From the NCBI GenBank assembly GCA_963712815.1, contig CAVQJL010000012.1, positions 558,001 through 622,000 of the forward strand: a stretch of DNA of 64,000 nt, given 5' to 3'. The position numbers and the translations under genes were made by a program. This DNA is from RPQJ01 sp963712815 (GTDB taxonomy: Bacteria > Pseudomonadota > Gammaproteobacteria > Steroidobacterales > Steroidobacteraceae). How positions within the stretch are numbered: the first letter of the stretch is position 1; every line of letters begins with the position of its first letter. The notes below the pieces were generated by a model. The model was not told the origin of the DNA. It saw nothing but the letters and a program-made list of their open reading frames with translations, and searched no databases. Positions 1 through 8,493 of the stretch are shown here, piece by piece.

Positions 1-2
1 GG

Positions 3-620
3 CCGCAGATCGAACTCGGCACCGGGTCCTCGCCACCGCGCGTGGCCGACGTGCCGGCGGCAGGCGCGGCGACCGTCGAGCTGCCCCTGCCGGCGACGCG
101 CCGCGGCCGCGTGCCGCTCGCGCGCTACACGGTCGCGACGCGGCATCCGCTCGGCCTGTTCCGGGCCTGGGCCGTGGTGCACGGCGACCAGCACGCGATC
201 GCGTGGCCCGCGCCCGCCGCCCGCGGCCGCACGCCGCCCGGCGTCGAGACCGACACCGGCGGCGCGCAGGACCGAGCCCAGGGCGAGCACGATTTCGCGG
301 GACTGCGGCCGTTCCAGCCCGGCGACTCGCTGCGGCGCATCGCCTGGAAGGCCTACGCGCGCGGCCAGGGCCTGCTCACCAAGCAATACGCCGGCACCGA
401 CGTCGTGTCGCACGTGTTCGACTGGGACTCACTGCCGGCCCTCGGTACGGAGGCTCGACTCGCGCAGTTGACCCGCTGGGTGCTCGACGCGCACGAGCGC
501 GGCGAGGCCTACGGGCTGCGCCTGCCGGGGATCGTGATCGAGCCCAACGTCGGTCCCGCGCAGCGCGAGCGCTGCCTCAACGCGCTCGCGCTCCACGAGG
601 AAGGCCGTGGCAACCTCTGA
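3..620 (+). CDS. DUF58 domain protein, C-terminal part (5' end outside window)
   Basis: The reading frame is open from the window edge to the stop at 618-620, so only the last ~206 residues are seen. The conserved DUF58 core is visible: a segment reading FAGLRPFQPGDSLRRIAWKA, matching the family signature around a [R/D]xYxxGDxxRxIdW-type motif, followed by a KQYAG stretch. DUF58 proteins have two N-terminal membrane helices and a cytoplasmic domain and are normally encoded between a MoxR-type AAA ATPase and a transglutaminase-like TgpA. The next gene is indeed TgpA and overlaps this one by 14 bp, which implies translational coupling. A moxR gene would be expected just upstream of the window. 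Role in the cell is not established; envelope-related chaperone function is inference. Confidence 0.88.
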   Translation, partial: PQIELGTGSSPPRVADVPAAGAATVELPLPATRRGRVPLARYTVATRHPLGLFRAWAVVHGDQHAIAWPAPAARGRTPPGVETDTGGAQDRAQGEHDFAGLRPFQPGDSLRRIAWKAYARGQGLLTKQYAGTDVVSHVFDWDSLPALGTEARLAQLTRWVLDAHERGEAYGLRLPGIVIEPNVGPAQRERCLNALALHEEGRGNL

Positions 621-2583
621 GTCAGGCCGCCTGGCCACCGGTACCGCGCCGCTGCGCGGGCTCGGCTGGATCCTGGCCGCGCTGCTGGTCGCGCTCGGGC
701 CGCACCTGCCGTTCCTGCCGCTTTGGGCGACGCTGCTCGTCGTGGCAGCCTGCGCCTGGCGCTGGGCCGCCAACCGCCGCGGCTGGCCACTCGTGCCCCG
801 CTGGCTGCGCATCGTGGTGCTCGTGATCGTGCCGCTGGCGGTACTCGGTTCCTACCGCACCGTGAACGGCATCGAGGCGGGCACGGTGTTCCTCGCGCTG
901 ATGGCGGGCGTGAAGCTGCTCGAGACTCGCGGCTCGCGCGACCTGACTGTGCTCGCGTTCATCGCGTACTTCCTGCTGTACGCGGCCATGCTGCGCGACC
1001 AGCGGCTCGCGCAGCTGCCCTATCTGCTAGCCGGCGTCGCTTTCGTTACGGCCGCACTGCTGCGCGTGCACGCGGGCGCCGGCGGCGACTCCTCCCGCGC
1101 GGTGCTGCTGCGCGCCGGCGCGCTCACGCTGCAGGCGCTGCCGCTCGCCGTACTGCTGTTCGTGCTGTTCCCGCGCCTGCCGGGCCCGTTCTGGGGCGTG
1201 GCGGCCGGCCAGTCGGCGCGCACCGGGCTCGGCGACGAGATGACGCCGGGCGAAATCTCGGACCTCAGCGTGTCGGGCGAGGTCGCCTTCCGCGTGCGCT
1301 TCGACGGCCCGCTGCCGCCACCCGCCCAGCGCTACTGGCGCGGACCGGTGCTGCACGAGTTCGACGGGCGCACGTGGCGACGGCCGCGCGCGCAGGCCTT
1401 CCCCGAGCAGGAAGTGGTGCTGCTCGGCGACCCGGTGGACTACCAGATCACGCTCGAACCGACCGACCGCCAGTGGATCCTGGCGCTCGACATCCCGGGC
1501 CAGTGGCCGGAGCGCGAGGCCTACCGGACCTACGATTTCCAGCTGGTCTCGCCGCGGCGCCTCACGGAGGTCTCCTCGTTCCGGCTGCGCTCCTTCCCGC
1601 GCTTCGTGGCCGGGGCCGACCTGCCGCAGACGCTGCGCCGCAAGGGGCTGCAGCTGCCGCCCGAGGGCAACCCGCGCAGCCGTGCGCTCGCGGCCGAGCT
1701 CGTCGCGCGCCACGGCGACCCACTCGCCATCACCGGGGCGATGCTCCGGATGTTCCGCGAGCAGCCGTTCGTGTACACGCTCGACCCGCCAAAGCTCGCC
1801 GACAACGCGATGGACGAGTTCCTGTTCGAGACGCGGCGCGGCTTCTGCGAGCACTACGCTGCAGCCTTCACGCTCGTGATGCGCGCGGCCGGCGTGCCGG
1901 CGCGCGTCGTCACCGGCTACCAGGGCGGCGAATTCAACCCGCTCGGCGGCTACCTCATCGTTCGCCAGTCGGACGCTCACGCCTGGTCGGAGATCTGGGT
2001 CGCGGGCCGCGGCTGGCTGCGCGTCGATCCGACCGCGGCCGTGGCGCCGGAGCGCATCGAGCAGGGCCTGATCCGCGCGGTGGCCGAGTCGGAGCCCGTG
2101 CCCGGCCGCCTGCGCGACGCGAGCGCGCTGTGGACGCAGGTGACGCTCGGCTGGGACACCGTGAACGACTTCTGGAACGAGCGCGTGGTGCGCTTCAACG
2201 CCGCGGGCCAGATGAAGCTGCTCGAGCGGCTCGGCTTCGACGACCCCGACTGGCGCACGCTCGGGCTCGGCATGGCCGCGAGCCTCGCCGCCTTCTTCAC
2301 CGCGCTGTCGCTCTACCTCGCCTGGCGCTTCCGTGCGCCACCGCGCGACTGGCCGGCGCGACTGCACGCCATCGTGGCTCGACGCCTGCGCCGCCGCGGC
2401 CTCGCGCCGGGCCCGACCGAGGGGCCGGTCGCCTTTCTCGATCGCGCCGCCGCCGCCTGTCCCGACCTCGCCCGCGACCTCGCGTCCATCCGCGCCCTCT
2501 ACGCGGCCCTGCGCTACGGCCCGCGCCCGGCCGCCGCGGACCTGCGCCGGCTCAAGGAACTCGTCAACCAGCTGCGGGCGTAA
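607..2583 (+). CDS. tgpA: TgpA-type transmembrane transglutaminase-like protein
   Basis: 658 residues. The first ~190 residues hold about five to six hydrophobic helices (DUF3488), then a periplasmic region with a transglutaminase-like domain. The Cys-His-Asp triad is readable: Cys414 in RRGFCEHYAAAF, His458 in SDAHAWSEIW and Asp474 in RVDPTAAV. One more helix lies near residues 556-576 and a DUF4129-like tail follows. This is the full domain order of TgpA, which is essential in Pseudomonas aeruginosa; its substrate is unknown. The GTG start lies inside the end of the DUF58 gene, and the overlap supports that start. An alternative reading frame on the same strand is long only because of high GC. 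Confidence 0.92.
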   Translation: MATSESGRLATGTAPLRGLGWILAALLVALGPHLPFLPLWATLLVVAACAWRWAANRRGWPLVPRWLRIVVLVIVPLAVLGSYRTVNGIEAGTVFLALMAGVKLLETRGSRDLTVLAFIAYFLLYAAMLRDQRLAQLPYLLAGVAFVTAALLRVHAGAGGDSSRAVLLRAGALTLQALPLAVLLFVLFPRLPGPFWGVAAGQSARTGLGDEMTPGEISDLSVSGEVAFRVRFDGPLPPPAQRYWRGPVLHEFDGRTWRRPRAQAFPEQEVVLLGDPVDYQITLEPTDRQWILALDIPGQWPEREAYRTYDFQLVSPRRLTEVSSFRLRSFPRFVAGADLPQTLRRKGLQLPPEGNPRSRALAAELVARHGDPLAITGAMLRMFREQPFVYTLDPPKLADNAMDEFLFETRRGFCEHYAAAFTLVMRAAGVPARVVTGYQGGEFNPLGGYLIVRQSDAHAWSEIWVAGRGWLRVDPTAAVAPERIEQGLIRAVAESEPVPGRLRDASALWTQVTLGWDTVNDFWNERVVRFNAAGQMKLLERLGFDDPDWRTLGLGMAASLAAFFTALSLYLAWRFRAPPRDWPARLHAIVARRLRRRGLAPGPTEGPVAFLDRAAAACPDLARDLASIRALYAALRYGPRPAAADLRRLKELVNQLRA

Positions 2584-2632
2584 TCGGCGCTCGGGTATGC
2601 TGGACCGGTACCAGAACCAGGGGATGAGACGA

Positions 2633-2899
2633 ATGCCCGACCTGAACAAGCAGTTCGAGACCGCCGTCGCCGACGTCAAGACGCTGACCAAACGTCCCGA
2701 CAATGAGGACATGCTGCGGCTCTATGCGCAGTACAAGCAGGCGACCGCGGGAGACGTGACGGGCGAGCGTCCCGGCGCCCTCGACTTCGCCGGCCGTGCC
2801 AAGTACGACGCCTGGGCAAAGCTCAAGGGCACGGACTCGACCAAGGCCAAGGAAGCCTACGTCAAGCTGGTCGAGCGGCTGAAGAAGAGCTACGGCTGA
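2633..2899 (+). CDS. Acyl-CoA-binding protein
   Basis: 88 residues, a typical ACBP length. The family signature is present: LYAQYKQATAGDV, then RPGALDFAGRAKYDAWAKLKG and a C-terminal helix ending KLVERLKKSYG. ACBPs are four-helix cytosolic proteins that bind medium- and long-chain acyl-CoA esters; the Tyr and Lys residues of the YKQAT motif contact the CoA part. The ATG at 2633 gives the family's usual N-terminus; longer versions of the frame read back into tgpA and were dropped. It is 49 bp after tgpA and 7 bp before the peptidase gene. Together with the wax-ester synthase and acyl-CoA synthetases further along, it suggests an organism with active acyl-CoA metabolism (inference). Confidence 0.93.
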   Translation: MPDLNKQFETAVADVKTLTKRPDNEDMLRLYAQYKQATAGDVTGERPGALDFAGRAKYDAWAKLKGTDSTKAKEAYVKLVERLKKSYG

Positions 2900-2906
2900 G
2901 CCTGGA

Positions 2907-3749
2907 GTGACGCCGGTCGTCGCGATCGCCGTCGTCGCGATCGGCGTGCTCGCGTGGCTGATCGCCTCGCCCTGGTGGCGGGCGCGGCGCCGCGCCGGCC
3001 GCATGGCCGAACCCCTGTCGGCGGGCGCGCTCGCCGCGATCGACCGCAACGTGCCGGCCGCGCGGCGACTTCCGCCCGCGCTGCGCGCGCGGCTCGAGTC
3101 CCTCGTGAGCGCATTCCTGGCCGAGAAGGAGCTCATCGGCTGCAACGGCCTCGCGATCACCGAGGAGATCCGGGCAACGCTCGCCGCCCTCGCCTGCCTG
3201 CTGGTGCTCGGCCGCCGTGGCCACTACGACGAGCTGCACTCGGTGCTGGTGTACCCGGCGGCGTTCTGGGTCGAGGACGAGGTCGAGGACGAGGCCGGCG
3301 TCGTCGAGCGGCGCCGGCGGGTGCTGTCGGGCGAGGCCTGGGACTCTAGCCGCATCATCCTGTCGTGGGAGGACGTCCTCGAGGCGGCACGCGCGCCCGG
3401 CGAAGGCTACAACGTCGCCCTGCACGAGTTCGCCCACTATCTCGACGCCGAGGGCGCCGGCCTCGCCGAGGGCGGCCGCCCCGTGAGCGCCTGGGCCGCC
3501 GACCTCGTCCTCGAGTTCGACTCGATGCTCGATGCCGTGGATCGCGGCGAATACACCTTCCTCGATCCCTATGCGGCCGAGGACGAGGCCGAGTTCTTCG
3601 CGGTCGCGACCGAGGACTTCATCGACCGGGCGGCGGAGCTGCGCAAAGCGCATCCGAGCGTGTACACACTGCTGCGGGAGTTCTACGGGCTCGACCCGGC
3701 CGACTGGACGGAGCCACCGGCGCTGCCGCGTGGCGCGGGGCGGCCCTGA
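2907..3749 (+). CDS. MtfA-like zinc metallopeptidase (M90 family)
   Basis: 280 residues. One N-terminal hydrophobic segment (VVAIAVVAIGVLAWLIA) is followed by a soluble domain with a zinc-binding HEFAH motif at residues 173-177, in the context ALHEFAHYLD, and a downstream EAEFFAVATEDF stretch that in MtfA supplies the third ligand Glu. M90 proteins are distant relatives of anthrax lethal factor peptidase; E. coli MtfA regulates the glucose PTS by binding Mlc, but that partner is not evident here. The predicted start is GTG at 2907, eight bases after the acyl-CoA-binding gene, which places both in one transcript. The N-terminal membrane anchor is common in the non-enteric versions. Confidence 0.85.
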   Translation: MTPVVAIAVVAIGVLAWLIASPWWRARRRAGRMAEPLSAGALAAIDRNVPAARRLPPALRARLESLVSAFLAEKELIGCNGLAITEEIRATLAALACLLVLGRRGHYDELHSVLVYPAAFWVEDEVEDEAGVVERRRRVLSGEAWDSSRIILSWEDVLEAARAPGEGYNVALHEFAHYLDAEGAGLAEGGRPVSAWAADLVLEFDSMLDAVDRGEYTFLDPYAAEDEAEFFAVATEDFIDRAAELRKAHPSVYTLLREFYGLDPADWTEPPALPRGAGRP

Positions 3750-3798
3750 GGACGCATAATCGCGGCCCTTTTCCGCCCCGGCAGCGAAGTCCAAGCCC

Positions 3799-5471
<1,673 letters not shown>

Positions 5472-5500
5472 GCGCTGTAGACTCGCCGCGGGGTGACGGC

Positions 5501-7024
5501 ATGACGATCCTGACGACGCGACGACCGCTGCTCGAGCTCGACGGAACCGCGCTCACGCTCGGCATGCTGCGCGCATTCGAGTCGCAGCGCCCCGAGGTGC
5601 GCCTCGCGGCCGCGGCCCGTGAACGCATGCAGGCCTCGGTCGAGGCCGTCGAGCGCGCGGTCGCGGGCGGCGGGGTCTCCTACGGCATCAACACCGGTTT
5701 CGGCGCCTTTGCCAACCGCGTCATCCCGGTCGCGCAGACCCGCAAGCTTCAGCTCAACCTGATCCGCAGCCACGCCTGCGGCACGGGCGAGCCGCTCGCC
5801 CCGCACCTCGTGCGACGCATGCTGCTGCTCAAGGCGAACAGCCTCGCGGCGGGATACTCCGGTGCCCGACCGCTGCTCGCCGAGATGCTGCTCGCGCTGC
5901 TCAACGCCGACGTACTGCCGGTCGTGCCCGCGCAGGGCTCGGTGGGCGCCTCGGGCGACCTCGCGCCGCTCGCCCACATCGGCCTCGCGCTGGTCGGCGA
6001 GGGCGAGGCGACCCGCGCCGGCGAGGCGTTCTCGAACGAGGCCGTGCTGCGGGCCGCTGGCCTCGAGGCTTTCGCGCCCCAGGCCAAGGAAGGGCTCGCG
6101 CTGCTGAACGGCACCCAGTTGAGCCTCGCCCTGGCACTCGAGGGGCTCTTCCAGGCCGAGCGCCTGCTCGACGCCTCGATCGTCGCCGGCGCCCTCACCG
6201 TCGAGGGCCTCGCGGGCAGCCACGCGCCCTTCGACGCGCGCATCCAGGAGGCGAGCCGCCTGCCGGGGCAGGTCGAGGTCGCCCGCCGCCTGCGCCGCCT
6301 GCTCACCGACAGCGAGATCCGCCGCAGCCACGAGCACTGCGAGCGGGTGCAGGACCCTTACGCCGTGCGCTGCATGCCGCAGGTGTTCGGCGCGGTCGAG
6401 CACACCCTCGAGCACGCGCGGCAGGTACTCGGTGCCGCGGTGAACGGCGTGTCCGACAACCCGCTGATCTTCGGCGACGAGATTCTCTCGGGCGGCAACT
6501 TCCATGCCGAGCCCGTCGGATTCGTGAGCGACTTCCTCGCGATCGCCGTGGCCGAGCTCGCCAGCATCTCGGAGCGGCGCATCGACCTGCTCGACCGGCG
6601 CGTCAATCCGAACCTCAACATGTTCCTCGCGACCGAGCCCGGCCTGGAGTCCGGCTTCATGATGGCGCACGTGACCGCGGCGGCGCTGGTCTCCGAGAAC
6701 AAGACCCTGGCGCACCCGGCCTCGGTGGACAGCCTGCCCACCTCCGCCGGCCAGGAGGACCACGTGAGCATGGCGCCCTGGGCCGGTCGCAAGCTGCTCA
6801 CCGTTTGCAAGAACACCGCGGCGGTGCTCGGCATCGAGCTGCTGGCGGCGGCCCACGCAGTGGACTCCATGGAACCGCTCACGACCACGCCCGAGCTGCA
6901 GCGCGTGCACGCACTCATCCGCCAGCACGTTCCCCTGCGCCGCCACGATCACCGGCTCGACCGGGACATCGGCACGCTGGCACGACTGGTCCGCGCCGGC
7001 GCGTGCTCGCGCTTCATCGACTGA
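5501..7024 (+). CDS. hutH: Histidine ammonia-lyase
   Basis: 507 residues of the aromatic amino acid lyase family. The Ala-Ser-Gly triad that forms the MIO cofactor is at residues 150-152 (SVGASGDLAPLAHIGL). The early loop GVSYGINTGFGAFA carries the conserved catalytic Tyr. The selectivity position reads SH in LIRSHACGTG, which in this family indicates histidine rather than tyrosine or phenylalanine. The enzyme deaminates L-histidine to urocanate, the first step of histidine degradation. No hutU, hutI or hutG is adjacent, so the rest of the pathway lies elsewhere or the enzyme acts alone. The next gene begins six bases after the stop, so the two are probably cotranscribed. Confidence 0.88.
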   Translation: MTILTTRRPLLELDGTALTLGMLRAFESQRPEVRLAAAARERMQASVEAVERAVAGGGVSYGINTGFGAFANRVIPVAQTRKLQLNLIRSHACGTGEPLAPHLVRRMLLLKANSLAAGYSGARPLLAEMLLALLNADVLPVVPAQGSVGASGDLAPLAHIGLALVGEGEATRAGEAFSNEAVLRAAGLEAFAPQAKEGLALLNGTQLSLALALEGLFQAERLLDASIVAGALTVEGLAGSHAPFDARIQEASRLPGQVEVARRLRRLLTDSEIRRSHEHCERVQDPYAVRCMPQVFGAVEHTLEHARQVLGAAVNGVSDNPLIFGDEILSGGNFHAEPVGFVSDFLAIAVAELASISERRIDLLDRRVNPNLNMFLATEPGLESGFMMAHVTAAALVSENKTLAHPASVDSLPTSAGQEDHVSMAPWAGRKLLTVCKNTAAVLGIELLAAAHAVDSMEPLTTTPELQRVHALIRQHVPLRRHDHRLDRDIGTLARLVRAGACSRFID

Positions 7025-7030
7025 ACCGGC

Positions 7031-7681
7031 ATGAGCGCGCCGCTGCTCGTGCTCGCCGGCTTTGTCCTCGTCGCGGCGCTGCTCGCCTGGAGCCGCTGGC
7101 TCGCGGGCCGTCGCTGGGCCGCCGCCGGCAACCTGCTGCTGGCGCTCGTGGCGATTTCGATCGTGGTGACGGTCTGGCCGGTCGCCGGAGATCTCGCGAC
7201 CTACCAGCCGATGCGGCCGAACCAGCCCGTGGCCGAATTGTTCTTCGAGCAGGCCGGCGCGCGGCGCTACCGCGCGACGCTCACGCGCCTGCCGTCCGGA
7301 CGCATGCAGGTCTTCGAGCTCGAGGGCGACGAGTGGCGCCTCGACGCCCGCGGCCTCGACTGGACGCCGCGCGCGGCCGCACTCGGCCTGCGACCCCTGT
7401 ACCAGCTCGGCATCCTCGAAGCCCGCTCGGCCTCGACCGAGGTGGAAGCGGCCGACGGACCGACCCGCTTCACGCTGCATGAGGCGCGCGGCAGCGACCT
7501 GTGGGCGCGACTCGAGGCCGGCTCGCGATGGTCCGCGGCTGCGAAGGCGCTGAAGATCGAGGGTCCGTGGCAGCCCATGGCCCACGGACAACGGTTCAAC
7601 ATCCGGCTCGACGGCACCACGGCGCTCGCAGTGGTCCCCGGACGGCCGTCGCTTGCCGGGAGCGGCACGCCCACCCACTGA
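7031..7681 (+). CDS. Uncharacterised membrane-anchored protein
   Basis: 216 residues; I do not recognise a characterised family. Two hydrophobic helices occupy roughly residues 5-20 and 31-55, with the arginines (SRWLAGRRW) between them suggesting a short cytoplasmic loop. The rest, from about residue 58, is a soluble domain with alternating beta-type segments (RYRATLTRLPSGRMQVFELE, then DEWRLDARGLDW). It starts six bases after hutH and is likely in the same transcript. A similar arrangement is often labelled transporter-like in databases, but nothing here supports transport. Confidence 0.7.
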   Translation: MSAPLLVLAGFVLVAALLAWSRWLAGRRWAAAGNLLLALVAISIVVTVWPVAGDLATYQPMRPNQPVAELFFEQAGARRYRATLTRLPSGRMQVFELEGDEWRLDARGLDWTPRAAALGLRPLYQLGILEARSASTEVEAADGPTRFTLHEARGSDLWARLEAGSRWSAAAKALKIEGPWQPMAHGQRFNIRLDGTTALAVVPGRPSLAGSGTPTH

Positions 7682-7748
7682 GCGCCTCGTGCCGCGGGAC
7701 CGGGCTTGGGCTACACTCCGGGAAATAACCAGCCCACCAACGCCGCAC

Positions 7749-8474
7749 ATGTCCGTCTACATCGACGCGAACAGCCGCCTGCACCACGACCAGGAACGCA
7801 GCCTGGCGCTCAACTGCCCGCACTGCCAGGTTTTCTCCCACATCACGCCGGTGTCGATCCCGCAGTTCCCGGAACTCGTCGCGGCGCGCCCGAGCCACGT
7901 GGGGCTCGTCTATCGCTGCGATTCGTGCAATGCGCCGGTCTTCCTGCGCTTTGCCGTCAAGATGTACGGCGCGAGCCGCGTCGAGCTCGCCAACACCTTC
8001 GTCGAGCTGGAGCGGGCGCGGGAAAAATTCAGCTTCACGTACCTGCCCGAGGACAGCGAGAAGCTGTTCCGCGAGGCACTCGCCTGCTATTCGGCCGGCC
8101 AGTTCAACGCCTTCGCCTCGATGTGCCGGCGCACCATTCAGACCGTCATCCGCGAACTCGGCGAAAATGGCCGCCTCAAGATCTTCAACCAGCTGGCCGA
8201 GGCACGCGAGATGGCGGACATCGACGCGGAGACCTTCGCGACGGTGAAGAAGGTGATGTTCGGCAGCGACGCAGACCCGTGGCCGTCGATGCCCGAGATC
8301 GGCGACTACGAGGCCGGCGTGCTGCTCGAGCTCGTCAAGGACGTGCTCTACGAAGCCTACGTGCGCCGCGGCAAGCTGCAGCAGTCGATGATGGTGCGGC
8401 GCTTCTTCGCCGAGGAATCGATCGACAAGATCATGCAGATCGGCCCGGTCGGGAAGGCCGCGGGCGCGGAGTGA
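7749..8474 (+). CDS. DUF4145-type protein with zinc ribbon
   Basis: 241 residues. The N-terminus carries two CxxC knuckles, CPHC near residue 24 and CDSC near residue 58, consistent with a zinc ribbon. The remainder is helical and matches the DUF4145 pattern: LPEDSEKLFREALACYSAGQ, then FASMCRRTIQTVIRELG. DUF4145 occurs alone or fused to restriction-type nucleases; here it is alone and its function is unknown. The ATG at 7749 is chosen because it lies next to the conserved zinc ribbon; the frame is open further upstream but without conserved sequence. A gap of 67 bp separates it from the previous gene. Confidence 0.75.
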   Translation: MSVYIDANSRLHHDQERSLALNCPHCQVFSHITPVSIPQFPELVAARPSHVGLVYRCDSCNAPVFLRFAVKMYGASRVELANTFVELERAREKFSFTYLPEDSEKLFREALACYSAGQFNAFASMCRRTIQTVIRELGENGRLKIFNQLAEAREMADIDAETFATVKKVMFGSDADPWPSMPEIGDYEAGVLLELVKDVLYEAYVRRGKLQQSMMVRRFFAEESIDKIMQIGPVGKAAGAE

Positions 8475-8493
8475 GGCATGCGCCGGGCCGCCC